From DASTBU01 sp035711845 (GTDB lineage Bacteria > Acidobacteriota > Vicinamibacteria > Vicinamibacterales > 2-12-FULL-66-21), in the NCBI GenBank assembly GCA_035711845.1, contig DASTBU010000081.1, forward strand, positions 12,944-76,943: 64,000 nt of DNA, written 5' to 3'. Position 1 is the stretch's first letter, and every line of letters starts with the position of its first letter. A program made the translations under genes and the position numbers. This document shows positions 41,276 to 49,737 of the stretch, one piece after another. The notes below the pieces were generated by a model. That model saw nothing but the letters and a program-made list of their open reading frames with translations, was not told the DNA's origin and ran no database searches.

Positions 41276-42613
41276 TTACCTCGCCCGAATCCTGGCAGGG
41301 GTGTCGCTGCGGTCGGGCTTGAACCACCCGACCGTGCATTTGTTGCGGGGAAGCACGGCACGCGCGACGCTGGTGACCTGCTCGGCGGTGACCGCCTCGA
41401 TCCGGTCGCGGACCGTGGCCGCGAAGCCCGGACCGGTGACGGTCTCGAAATACCCGAGCTGGTGTGCGATATTCGTGACGCTATCGTTCTCGAACACGAT
41501 CCGGGCGGTGAGCTGGCGGCGGGCGCGACTCGTTTCCTCCTCGGTCACGCCACTCGCGATCACGCGATCCAGCTCCACGAAGACGGCCCCTTCGAGCGCA
41601 TCGAGGGGCGCGCCCTCCATCGCGGTCATCGAGAGGGTGTAGAGGAATGGCTGTGTCGTCGGAAGGAGCGCGCCGCAGATACTCGAAGCCAGCCCGCCCT
41701 CGACCAGCGTCGTGTACAGGCGCGCCCGGCGCTGAGGCGGCATTCCGCGAAAACTCGACCAGAGGTTGGTGCCCTTTGCCCCCGTCAGCACGGCGTCGAG
41801 GACCAGCATCGGAAAGAAATCGGGGTCGCGTCCGGCCGGCGCGTGCCACGCCAGCTTCAGGTACGCCGTCGTTCCCGGCCGTTGAACCAGCACGCGCCGC
41901 TCCCCGACCTGAGCCGGTTCGACGATCCGCGGACGCGGCGGCTCCGGACCCGACGGAATCTGCCCAAAACGCCGGTCGACCCTGCGAAGCACGTCGTCTG
42001 CATCGACATCGCCGACAACCACCAGCGTGGCGTTGTTCGGAATGTAGAACTGACGATAGTGGCCGTACAGGTCGTCCCGCGTCATGGTCCGCAGGTCTTC
42101 CAGCCAGCCAATGGTCGGATGCCGGTACGGGTGGGCGCGAAAAGCCGTGGCCGTGACCTCGGTGTCCAGCAACTGGTCGGGATCGTTCTCGCCGCCCTGC
42201 AGTTCAGAGATGATGACCGTCCGCTCCGACTCGCAATCCTCCGGGTCGTAGCGGCCGTTCGACATTCGCTCGGCTTCGATGAAGAGCATCTGGTCGAGCG
42301 CCTCGCGTGCGGCGGTCTCCAGGTAGGTGGTCTGGTCGATCCAGGTATAGCCGTTCCACATGCCCCCGAACCGCTCGACGATCCCCTTCATCTGATCGCG
42401 GGGAATGTTGGTCGTGCCCTTGAAATTCATGTGCTCGACCCAGTGCGAGACACCCGTCCGGCCCGGGGTCTCGTCACGCGAGCCAACCCGGTACCAACAC
42501 CACACGGACACGAGCGGTGCTGTATGGACAGGCTTCACGAGCACACGCAGGCCGTTATCGATTTCGGCCTCCCGCACGCGCTGATCCGAGATGAGGGGCT
42601 CGCTGACCGCCAT
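41276..42613 (-). CDS. M16-family zinc metallopeptidase (active subunit)
   Basis: The 445-aa protein has the inverted zinc motif 'TGVSHWVEHMNFKGT' with His57, Glu60 and His61, and the third ligand Glu137 in 'TVIISELQGG' 76 residues later, the exact family spacing. The M16 C-terminal domain with 'GLASSICGALLPTTQPFLYTLSMT' follows. It probably forms a heterodimer with the inactive subunit at 40010-41269. The ATG at 42613 is preceded by TATAAT only 6 nt away and no Shine-Dalgarno sequence, so it may be leaderless; a longer upstream frame is not supported. Peptides are the likely substrates; location unclear, as no signal peptide is seen. Confidence 0.92.
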   Translation of the reverse strand: MAVSEPLISDQRVREAEIDNGLRVLVKPVHTAPLVSVWCWYRVGSRDETPGRTGVSHWVEHMNFKGTTNIPRDQMKGIVERFGGMWNGYTWIDQTTYLETAAREALDQMLFIEAERMSNGRYDPEDCESERTVIISELQGGENDPDQLLDTEVTATAFRAHPYRHPTIGWLEDLRTMTRDDLYGHYRQFYIPNNATLVVVGDVDADDVLRRVDRRFGQIPSGPEPPRPRIVEPAQVGERRVLVQRPGTTAYLKLAWHAPAGRDPDFFPMLVLDAVLTGAKGTNLWSSFRGMPPQRRARLYTTLVEGGLASSICGALLPTTQPFLYTLSMTAMEGAPLDALEGAVFVELDRVIASGVTEEETSRARRQLTARIVFENDSVTNIAHQLGYFETVTGPGFAATVRDRIEAVTAEQVTSVARAVLPRNKCTVGWFKPDRSDTPARIRAR

Positions 42614-42619
42614 GGGTCC

Positions 42620-42625
42620 ATTATA
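42620..42625 (-). promoter_or_regulatory. -10 TATAAT six nt before the M16 start codon (leaderless)
   Basis: On the minus strand TATAAT ends 6 nt before the ATG at 42613. The -35 is weak. With this spacing transcription starts at the A of the ATG. Confidence 0.5.
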
Positions 42626-42812
42626 CAGGCCGGTTTCCTGCCCTCGGGGAGGCCGCATGTGGCAAGAATCCGACAAAAAAGGCCTAAAATCACCTGATCC
42701 GCGCTGGCAGGTGGCTTGCAGGAACCAGGCAGTGACAGGGCGGGGCTGAGGCCCGACACACTGCTCAGCTTGAAAGTGTCATAAAGTGGGACATTCGCGA
42801 GGAGGGAGACAT

Positions 42813-43607
42813 ATGTGGAAGCGGACCGTCGTTGCGGCAGCACTGGCCGTCGCGGCCTTCACGACAGCATCGGCCCAGGATAACGCGACATTCACGCTCA
42901 GGTCGGGAGAGCGCATCACAGGGCGGCTCGTCGACCTGGCTGGTTCAGGTTTCACGATCCAAGTCAATGGCCAGAACCGGACGATTCCCACTCGCGACAT
43001 GGCCCTCATTGAGTTCGCGGGGGGCAATATGAGCCAGGCGGACTGGGACCGGCTCAACACGGGCCAGCACGTGATCTGGTTGCGCAACGGAGACACCATT
43101 ACCGGCCAGCTGTACGACGTAAGCGGCACGACGCCAAAGCGCATCACGATCAAAACCGACGGCGCGGAACGGCAGCTGACGTCGAGCGAGATCAGCCGCA
43201 TTGCACTGGCCCGGCCGACCTCTACCCAGGCCACCACCGGCTCCTCGGGCGACGGCATCACCGTCTCCTCAAAGGCCCGGTGGACGCCCACAGGCATGAC
43301 GGTACAGCGCGGCGAGACGCTCGTCATCAGAGCCGACGGCGAGATTCGCATCAGCCCGGACCCAAACGATCGGGCCACACCGAACGGGATCGTCGCCGAG
43401 CGTTATGATCCGCAGGCTCCGCTGCCTCGCACGTTGACCGGCGCCCTCATCGGCCGGATCGGCAACGGGCAGCCATTCGGCATCGGGATGAACGCCACCT
43501 TCCAGGCGCCTGGCACCGGCCAGCTGTTCCTCGGCATCAACGACTCGAACGTCTCGGACAACGATGGGGCGTTCCAGGTGACGGTCCAGCGAAGCGCCAG
43601 GCGCTAG
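42813..43607 (+). CDS. Secreted protein with C-terminal LecA/PA-IL-like lectin domain
   Basis: The 264-aa protein has a signal peptide (cleavage after 'TTASAQ', about 22). Residues 25-130 contain two similar beta modules ('FTLRSGERITGRLVDLAG' and 'IWLRNGDTITGQLYDVSG'). Residues about 150-262 resemble the PA-IL/LecA calcium-dependent galactose lectin: 'RWTPTGMTVQRGETLVI', 'GALIGRIGNGQPFGIGM' and the calcium/sugar loop 'GINDSNVSDNDGAFQVTV'. It may bind cell-surface or matrix glycans. GGAGGGAG precedes the ATG at 42813. A strong terminator follows. It is monocistronic. Confidence 0.75.
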   Translation: MWKRTVVAAALAVAAFTTASAQDNATFTLRSGERITGRLVDLAGSGFTIQVNGQNRTIPTRDMALIEFAGGNMSQADWDRLNTGQHVIWLRNGDTITGQLYDVSGTTPKRITIKTDGAERQLTSSEISRIALARPTSTQATTGSSGDGITVSSKARWTPTGMTVQRGETLVIRADGEIRISPDPNDRATPNGIVAERYDPQAPLPRTLTGALIGRIGNGQPFGIGMNATFQAPGTGQLFLGINDSNVSDNDGAFQVTVQRSARR

Positions 43608-43632
43608 CAGACCGGACCGAGGCACGTATCCC

Positions 43633-43665
43633 GCCGGCGGGCTCACAGCCTGCCGGCATTTTTTT
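43633..43665 (+). terminator. Rho-independent terminator after the lectin-like gene
   Basis: GCCGGCGGGCT-cac-AGCCTGCCGGC forms an 11-bp stem (one G-T pair) and is followed directly by A and seven T residues. Confidence 0.92.
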
Positions 43666-43739
43666 GTACGCAGGCCAGGGACCGAAGGCCAGCGCGGCGC
43701 GGCTCACGCCCGCAGACCAGATAGAATAACCAGATACCC

Positions 43740-46568
43740 ATGGCGGACTGGAAGGACACGTTGAATCTGCCTCGGACGGACTTCCCCATGAAGGCCAACC
43801 TGCAGGCAGCCGAGCCGCAAGCACTGGCTCGATGGCGGAAAATGGGTCTGTACGGTCAAATCTGCAAGGCTCGTGAGGGCCGGCCCAAATTCATCCTCCA
43901 CGACGGGCCGCCGTACGCGAACGGACAGATCCACATCGGCACGGCGATGAACAAGGTCCTGAAGGACCTCGTGGTCAAGTCGCGCAGCATGATGGGCTTC
44001 GACGCACCCTACGTGCTCGGGTACGACTGCCATGGCCTGCCAATCGAATTGAAGGTCGATCGCGAGCTGGGTCCGAAGAAGCGGGAGATGTCGGTCGCGG
44101 ATTTCCGCAGGGCGTGCCGCGGGTACGCGACAAAATTCATCGACGTCATGAGCGAAGAGTTCCAACGCCTGTTCGTATTCGGCGACTGGGATCATCTGTA
44201 TTTGACGATGGATTTCCGGTACCAGGCGGCAATCGCTCGCGCGCTTGGGGCGTTCGTGGAGCAGGGACTCGTCTACAAGGGCAAGAAGCCCGTTCACTGG
44301 TGCGTCCACTGCCGGACGGCGCTCGCCGAGGCGGAAGTCGAGTACGAGAACCATGCATCGCCGTCTATCTACGTGGAATTCCCGCTGACGCCCGAGGGCG
44401 CCGCCGAATTGTCCTCGCGCGTGCCGGCGCTTGCCGGTCGCGAACTCACAGTCCTCATCTGGACCACCACGCCCTGGACGATTCCCTCGAACCTGGCCAT
44501 CGCCTTCCATCCCGACTTCGATTACGGCGTCTACGAGGTCGATGGGCGGGCAGTCATCCTCGCCGAAGCGCTGGCCACACGCGTGTTCGAAGAAGCAGGC
44601 CGCACGCCTGGCCCGGCGCTGGCGCGAATGAAAGGCACTCTGCTCGAGCAGATCCGCTTCCAGCATCCGCTGTACGCCAGGGCCTCACTGGGCGTGCTCG
44701 GGGAGTACGTGACGCTCGATCAGGGTACTGGCGCCGTGCACACCGCGCCGGGCCACGGCAGCGACGACTTCAACACTGGCGTGCGCTACGGCCTCGAGAT
44801 CTTCGCGCCGGTGAATCCGGATGGGCACTTTCTCCCCACAGTCGAGCTTTTCGGCGGTCAGCGGGTCTTCGACGCCAATCCCAGGATCGAGGAGGCTCTG
44901 AAGGACCGGGGACGTCTCTGGCATCGGGAGACCTTTCAGCACTCGTACCCGCACTGCTGGCGCTGTCACAATCCGGTCATCTTCCTGGCGACCTCCCAGT
45001 GGTTCATCTCCTTCGATGGCCCGAAGCTTCAACGCGGCGCCGGCGAGCCTGGCTCGGGCGCCGGCCGAACACTTCGCGACGCGGCTCTCCGTGCGATCGA
45101 CGATCAGGTCCGGTGGATGCCCTCGTGGGGGCACGACCGGATCTACAACATGGTCGCCAACCGGCCCGACTGGTGCATCTCGCGGCAGCGGGCGTGGGGC
45201 GTCCCGATTCCAGCGGTTGATTGCGTCAAGTGCGGCGAGGCGATCCTGACGCCGGCGCTGGTGGATCGCGCGGCCGCCGTGTTCGACGTCCACGGCGCAG
45301 ATGCGTGGTACGAACGCCCAGCCGAAGAGTTCATCCCCGAGGGACTCACTTGTCCATCCTGCGGGGGCACCGAGTTCGAGCGTGAGCGCGACATCCTGGA
45401 CGTCTGGTTCGACTCGGGATCGAGCCACGAGGCCGTCCTGCCCTTCCGGCCGGAGCTCCGGTGGCCGGCCGATCTCTATCTCGAAGGCAGTGATCAGCAC
45501 CGTGGCTGGTTCCAGAGCTCGTTGCTCGTCGGCCTGGGAACCCGCGGGCGTCCGCCGTTCCATCAGGTCGTCACCCACGGGTTCGTAGTCGACGAAGATG
45601 GCCACAAGATGTCCAAGTCGCTGGGCAATACGCTCAAGCCCGAGCAAATCATCAGGGACAGCGGCGCCGAGATCATCCGTCTGTGGGTCGCAATGGTCGA
45701 CTACCGGGAGGACGTGCGGCTCGGCACGCAAATCCTCGCCCGCGTGGTGGAGGCGTACCGGAAGATCCGCAACACCTGCCGGTATCTCCTCGCGAACCTC
45801 TACGACTTCGATCCCGACATCCACGGCGTTCCGGCGGCCCAGCTCGATGAGGTCGATCGCTATGCGCTGGCCCGTTATGGATCGATCGCCGGTGACGTGC
45901 TGCGGGCGTACGAGGACTACGACTTTCCAACGATCTTCCAGCGCGTGAACCATCTCGTGACGGTCGATCTGAGCGCGTTCTATGCCGACGTGTCGAAGGA
46001 CCGGCTCTACACCTTTGCGCCGGGCTCGCGCGAGCGGCGGTCGGCGCAGACGGCGATGTACACCATCGTGGACGGCCTGGTGAGACTCCTCGCCCCTATC
46101 CTTCCGGTCACAGCCGACGAGCTCTGGCGTCACCTGCCGGGCCAACGCGAACCGTCGGTGCACATTGCGGAGTTCCCCGATCGCCGGGCCGTCGATCGCT
46201 TTGCTGACGAAGAGCTGACTGGACGGTGGAAGCGGCTGATCGAGATCAGGGACATCGTCAACGCGGCGCTCGAGGCGAAACGGCAGGACAAGAGCATCGG
46301 CACGTCGCTCTCGGCGCGCGTGACGCTCGGGGCGGGCGGCGGCTCGGCGGCCCTGCTCCAGCAATACCGCGACGACCTGCCGATGCTCTTCATCGTGTCG
46401 GCTGTCGATCTCGACGTGGAGGGGCGCGACGAGGGGCTCGAGGTCGAGGTGGCGCGGGCCGAGGGCCACAAGTGCGCGCGCTGCTGGCGTACGGTGCCGG
46501 TCGTATCCGCCGGGCCCGGCCGCGAGGGGCTGTGCGACCGGTGTGTGGCGGCCCTGGTCGGGAACTGA
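43740..46568 (+). CDS. ileS: Isoleucyl-tRNA synthetase
   Basis: The 942-aa class I synthetase charges tRNA-Ile. It has 'HDGPPYANGQIHIGTAMNK' (HIGH-type, 54-72), the CP1 editing domain with 'WTTTPWTIPSNLAIA', 'DVWFDSGSSHEAVL', the 'KMSKSLGN' loop near residue 622 and a C-terminal zinc ribbon 'CARCWRTV...CDRCV'. Length and domain order match bacterial type IleRS. TAGAAT 12 nt before the ATG (43722-43727) is a possible promoter. It begins an operon with lspA, lgt and rluD. Confidence 0.97.
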   Translation: MADWKDTLNLPRTDFPMKANLQAAEPQALARWRKMGLYGQICKAREGRPKFILHDGPPYANGQIHIGTAMNKVLKDLVVKSRSMMGFDAPYVLGYDCHGLPIELKVDRELGPKKREMSVADFRRACRGYATKFIDVMSEEFQRLFVFGDWDHLYLTMDFRYQAAIARALGAFVEQGLVYKGKKPVHWCVHCRTALAEAEVEYENHASPSIYVEFPLTPEGAAELSSRVPALAGRELTVLIWTTTPWTIPSNLAIAFHPDFDYGVYEVDGRAVILAEALATRVFEEAGRTPGPALARMKGTLLEQIRFQHPLYARASLGVLGEYVTLDQGTGAVHTAPGHGSDDFNTGVRYGLEIFAPVNPDGHFLPTVELFGGQRVFDANPRIEEALKDRGRLWHRETFQHSYPHCWRCHNPVIFLATSQWFISFDGPKLQRGAGEPGSGAGRTLRDAALRAIDDQVRWMPSWGHDRIYNMVANRPDWCISRQRAWGVPIPAVDCVKCGEAILTPALVDRAAAVFDVHGADAWYERPAEEFIPEGLTCPSCGGTEFERERDILDVWFDSGSSHEAVLPFRPELRWPADLYLEGSDQHRGWFQSSLLVGLGTRGRPPFHQVVTHGFVVDEDGHKMSKSLGNTLKPEQIIRDSGAEIIRLWVAMVDYREDVRLGTQILARVVEAYRKIRNTCRYLLANLYDFDPDIHGVPAAQLDEVDRYALARYGSIAGDVLRAYEDYDFPTIFQRVNHLVTVDLSAFYADVSKDRLYTFAPGSRERRSAQTAMYTIVDGLVRLLAPILPVTADELWRHLPGQREPSVHIAEFPDRRAVDRFADEELTGRWKRLIEIRDIVNAALEAKRQDKSIGTSLSARVTLGAGGGSAALLQQYRDDLPMLFIVSAVDLDVEGRDEGLEVEVARAEGHKCARCWRTVPVVSAGPGREGLCDRCVAALVGN

Positions 46569-46572
46569 CGCC

Positions 46573-47169
46573 ATGAACGACGCCCAGGATCCGGCGGCTC
46601 CGGCCGTTCCCAATGGAATGGGGCAGGAAGCAGGGGCCGACCGACCGCCGGCCGAGAGCGGCGCGCCTTCGCGAAATTACACCCGCCCGGTCGAGGTCAT
46701 CACCATCGCCACCGTCGTCGGACTGGATCAGCTCACCAAGGAGATCGTCCGCCGCACGATTGAGTTGTACGATCGCGTTCCGGTCATCGACGGGTTGCTG
46801 GACATCACGCACGTGCAGAACACCGGCGCGGCGTTCGGACTCCTCAACGCGGCGGATTTTCCGTACAAGCCCGCCGTCATGATCGCCATCGCGTCCATCG
46901 CGCTCGTTGCAATCGCCGCCTACGCGACGCAGCTCGGTTTCCATGAACGCCTCGCGCGGTTTGGACTCTCGCTCATCCTCGGCGGCGCGTTCGGCAACCT
47001 GATCGATCGCGCGATCGCGGGCTACGTAGTGGATTTCGTGGACGTGTACTGGGGCACGGCCCATTTCTGGGCGTTCAACGTCGCCGACGCGGCGATCACG
47101 ATTGGCGCCGTGCTGGTGCTGCTCGACATGATTGGACTCGGACGAGAGCATGCATCCCATTCTGTTTGA
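46573..47169 (+). CDS. lspA: Lipoprotein signal peptidase (signal peptidase II)
   Basis: The 198-aa inner-membrane aspartyl protease removes signal peptides of lipoproteins. The conserved blocks are 'HVQNTGAAFGLLN', 'GGAFGNLIDRAIAGYVVDFVDVYWG' (split; first catalytic Asp) and 'FNVADAAITIGA' (second catalytic Asp). An unusual feature is a 40-residue Pro/Ala-rich cytoplasmic N-terminal extension before the first helix. The ATG at 46573 is 4 bp after the ileS stop, and the gene overlaps lgt by 20 bp. Confidence 0.94.
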   Translation: MNDAQDPAAPAVPNGMGQEAGADRPPAESGAPSRNYTRPVEVITIATVVGLDQLTKEIVRRTIELYDRVPVIDGLLDITHVQNTGAAFGLLNAADFPYKPAVMIAIASIALVAIAAYATQLGFHERLARFGLSLILGGAFGNLIDRAIAGYVVDFVDVYWGTAHFWAFNVADAAITIGAVLVLLDMIGLGREHASHSV

Positions 47170-47959
47170 GATTCGCGGGTTCCCGGTCTACACCTACGGC
47201 CTCCTGCTCGCAGCCGCCTACCTGCTCGGCCTGCAGTTCGCGCTCGTGCGGGCTCGCACGCGCGGTCTGGATCCCAACCGGGTCATGGATCTGGGCATCT
47301 GGATCATCGTCAGCGCGCTCGTCGGCGCCAAGCTTCTTCTACTCGTTGTCGAGTTCGACAAGTTCGGGACGAACCCGGCGGAGCTCCTGAACCTGGTGCG
47401 CTCCGGCGGCGTGTTCTATGGCGGGCTGATCGCCGCCGTCGTCGTGGCGCTCTGGTACCTGAAGCGCCATCGGATGCCGATATGGACGGTCACTGATGTC
47501 TTTGCGCCTGGCATCGCGCTGGGGCACGTCATCGGGCGCCTGGGTTGTTTCTTTGCCGGCTGCTGCTTCGGCCGTCCGACGAACGTGCCGTGGGCAGTGA
47601 CGTTTCACAACGAGTTCGCGGCTCGGAACGTCGGGACGCCGCTCGGCATTCCGATCCATCCCACGCAGGTGTACGAGGCGGGCGCCGAGCTGCTGATCCT
47701 GATCCTGCTGCTCGCCACGGAACGAAGGGGGCGGCCATTCCCCGGACGCACGTTCTGGGGCTACATGCTGCTGTACGGGATCTCGCGTTTCGTGATCGAG
47801 TTCTATCGGAACGATCCACGGGGGATGGTCGGAAGCTTCTCGACATCCCAGTTCGTCTCGCTGCTGCTCGTGCCGCTGAGCCTCGTCATGCTGTTCTGGC
47901 TCGCCCGGCGCCCGGGCCCGGCGCCCGCCACGGGCGTGCGACGCGCGCGAGCCGCGTGA
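47150..47959 (+). CDS. lgt: Prolipoprotein diacylglyceryl transferase
   Basis: The 269-aa membrane enzyme adds diacylglycerol to the lipobox Cys, the step before LspA. Its signature 'GHVIGRLGCFFAGCCFGRPT' (near 124-143) with the essential Arg is clear, as are 'RSGGVFYGGLIAA' and 'IPIHPTQVYEAGAELLIL'. The ATG at 47150 overlaps the lspA end; a Met six codons upstream is less likely. The lipoprotein genes in the window (for example 58981-59940) depend on this pair. It ends 10 bp before a CCTTCAA-type array region. Confidence 0.95.
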   Translation: MHPILFEIRGFPVYTYGLLLAAAYLLGLQFALVRARTRGLDPNRVMDLGIWIIVSALVGAKLLLLVVEFDKFGTNPAELLNLVRSGGVFYGGLIAAVVVALWYLKRHRMPIWTVTDVFAPGIALGHVIGRLGCFFAGCCFGRPTNVPWAVTFHNEFAARNVGTPLGIPIHPTQVYEAGAELLILILLLATERRGRPFPGRTFWGYMLLYGISRFVIEFYRNDPRGMVGSFSTSQFVSLLLVPLSLVMLFWLARRPGPAPATGVRRARAA

Positions 47960-47968
47960 AGCGAACGG

Positions 47969-48036
47969 CTGAAGGATGAAGTTCGAACCTTCAACCTTCA
48001 ACCTTCAACCTTCAGCCTTCAGCCTTCAGCCTTGCA
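47969..48036. repeat. CCTTCAA/CCTTCAG heptamer array
   Basis: Three CCTTCAA and three CCTTCAG units followed by CCTTGCA (47988-48036). One reverse complement copy (CTGAAGG, 47969-47975) lies just upstream. It fills the short lgt-rluD gap and ends 2 bp before the rluD ATG. Confidence 0.85.
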
Positions 48037-48038
48037 AA

Positions 48039-48992
48039 ATGCCTCGCCTCAAAGTCGTCCAGGTCGAGCCCGAGCACGAGGGATCCCGTCTCGACAGCTT
48101 CCTGGCGACGGTGCTGCCAGACCATTCGCGATCCCAGCTGCAGCGGCTGATTCGCGACGGACGCGTCGCAGGGCCGGCCGGCGCGCTGCGGCCGAGCACG
48201 CCCGTCAAAGCCGGCCAGACCTTCACGCTGGACATTCCGCCCGCGGCCCCCACGTCGATCGAGCCCGAGCCGCTGCCGCTGCGCATCGTGTTCGAGGACG
48301 CGGACGTGGTCGTCCTGGACAAGCCGGCGGGCATGGTGGTCCATCCCGGGGCCGGACATCCGGGTGGAACCGTCGTCAACGCGCTTCTTCATCACGTCAA
48401 GGACCTCAGCGGGATCGGCGGCGAGCTGCGCCCCGGCATCGTCCACCGGTTGGACCGCGGCACCTCGGGGTTGATGGTGGTCGCAAAGAACGATGCGGCG
48501 CATCAGGAGCTGGCGCGGCAGTTCCATGACCGGGAAGTCGAAAAAGAGTACGTGGCGCTCGTCTGGGGAGTGGTTCACGCGGGGCGCCGCATCGATGCCG
48601 CGATTGGCAGGGACCCCGGCGACAGGCAGAAGATGTCCACGCGCGCACGGCGCGCGAGAAGTGCCGTGACGCGCGTCACGTGGGCGCGGCACTTCAAGGG
48701 GGTCACGCTGCTGAAGGTGGCGATTGCCACAGGACGGACGCATCAGATCCGCGTGCACCTCAGCGCAATCGGTCACCCGATTGTCGGCGACCGGACTTAC
48801 GGCGGAGTTCACCGCCGGGTCGCGCAGGATCTTCGCGCGGTGCAGAGGCTCGAGCGGCCGTTCCTGCATGCGGCCCGCCTCGCATTCACCCACCCGGCAG
48901 ATGGCCGGCAGGTGGAATTCGACTCTCCGCTGCCGCCGGATCTGGAGGCAGTCATTGATGAGATCGCGGCGGCCCAGGCACCGGGTCCTTGA
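48039..48992 (+). CDS. rluD: RluA/RluD-family 23S rRNA pseudouridine synthase
   Basis: The 317-aa protein has an N-terminal S4 RNA-binding domain ('SRLDSFLATVLPDHSRSQLQRLIRDGRV', split over residues 17-44) and the RluA catalytic domain with 'GIVHRLDRGTSGLMVVAKND', the motif with the catalytic Asp, and 'ATGRTHQIRVHLSAIGHPIVGD'. RluD modifies 23S rRNA positions 1911, 1915 and 1917 in E. coli; the exact site here is not proven. The ATG at 48039 has no Shine-Dalgarno and lies at the end of the repeat array. It is the last gene of the ileS operon. Confidence 0.93.
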   Translation: MPRLKVVQVEPEHEGSRLDSFLATVLPDHSRSQLQRLIRDGRVAGPAGALRPSTPVKAGQTFTLDIPPAAPTSIEPEPLPLRIVFEDADVVVLDKPAGMVVHPGAGHPGGTVVNALLHHVKDLSGIGGELRPGIVHRLDRGTSGLMVVAKNDAAHQELARQFHDREVEKEYVALVWGVVHAGRRIDAAIGRDPGDRQKMSTRARRARSAVTRVTWARHFKGVTLLKVAIATGRTHQIRVHLSAIGHPIVGDRTYGGVHRRVAQDLRAVQRLERPFLHAARLAFTHPADGRQVEFDSPLPPDLEAVIDEIAAAQAPGP

Positions 48993-49005
48993 CCGCGCCC
49001 GCTGC

Positions 49006-49080
49006 CTGGGGTCAGATCTCAATCGTTCGGAAGCACGCGCCCTCAACGCCCTACGTTCCGAAACCGGGATCTGACCTCAG
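49006..49080. repeat. 75-bp imperfect inverted repeat (CTGGGGTCAGATC arms)
   Basis: Outer arms CTGGGGTCAGATC (49006-49018) and GATCTGACCTCAG (49068-49080) match 12 of 13. Inner arms around GTTCGGAA and TTCCGAAA match 7 of 8. It fills the rluD-Nudix gap and resembles a palindromic dispersed element (REP/RAYT-type), but only one copy is seen in this window. Confidence 0.6.
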
Positions 49081-49098
49081 CGACACACGGAGAGCTCC

Positions 49099-49620
49099 AT
49101 GACGATGGCAGAACGCCTCTCGACAGAACGCCTCCTGGATGGCGCCGTGTTCGACGTGGACCGCGACCGGGTGCGCATGCCGAACGGACGTGAGGTCGTC
49201 GTGGATATCGTACGGCATCCGCGCTCGGTCGTGCTGGTGCCGGTCCCCGAACCCGGCCAGGTGATACTGATCCGGCAGTTCCGCTACGCGGTGAACCGAT
49301 GGCTCTGGGAACTGCCGGCGGGCTCCGTGGATGAAGGCGAGGAGCCGGAAGCAGCCGCACGAAGAGAGTGCCACGAGGAGATTGGCTTGGTGCCCGATAC
49401 GCTCGTCCGCCTCGGCGCCCTGCTGCCGACGCCCGGCTACTGCGACGAGGAGATGCTGGTTTTCCGCGCGTCGGGACTGTCAACCCCTGAGGAAGCCGCC
49501 GAGCTGGACGAGGACGAAGACCTCGAGCCCCGCACGTTCCCCCTCGCCGAGGCGCGCGACATGATCCGGCGCGGCGAAATCATCGACATGAAGACCGTGG
49601 TGGGGCTGGGGATGATCTGA
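49099..49620 (+). CDS. Nudix hydrolase (ADP-ribose pyrophosphatase-like)
   Basis: The 173-aa protein contains a Nudix box 'GSVDEGEEPEAAARRECHEE' plus 'IGL' (residues about 75-97) that matches Gx5Ex7REUxEExGU. The N-terminal 'ILIRQFRYAVNRWLWELPAG' and 'PTPGYCDEEMLVFRA' fit the NudF/ADP-ribose pyrophosphatase branch. It cleaves nucleoside-diphosphate linked substrates; ADP-ribose is the best guess. It begins after the 75-bp inverted repeat and ends 3 bp before the first AATGCTG array. Confidence 0.9.
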   Translation: MTMAERLSTERLLDGAVFDVDRDRVRMPNGREVVVDIVRHPRSVVLVPVPEPGQVILIRQFRYAVNRWLWELPAGSVDEGEEPEAAARRECHEEIGLVPDTLVRLGALLPTPGYCDEEMLVFRASGLSTPEEAAELDEDEDLEPRTFPLAEARDMIRRGEIIDMKTVVGLGMI

Positions 49621-49623
49621 CGA

Positions 49624-49684
49624 AATGCTGAATGGTGAATGCTGAGTGCTGAATGGAATGCTGAATGCTGAATGGTGAATGCTG
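49624..49684. repeat. AATGCTG heptamer array, arm 1
   Basis: Units AATGCTG, AATGGTG, AATGCTG, AGTGCTG, a 5-bp partial, AATGCTG, AATGCTG, AATGGTG, AATGCTG. The second arm at 49738-49793 carries the reverse-complement words. Confidence 0.9.
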
Positions 49685-49737
49685 ACTTGAATCCTGAACC
49701 GTGCTCGATCCTGAATCTCGAGGGTCAGCTCTTGAGC

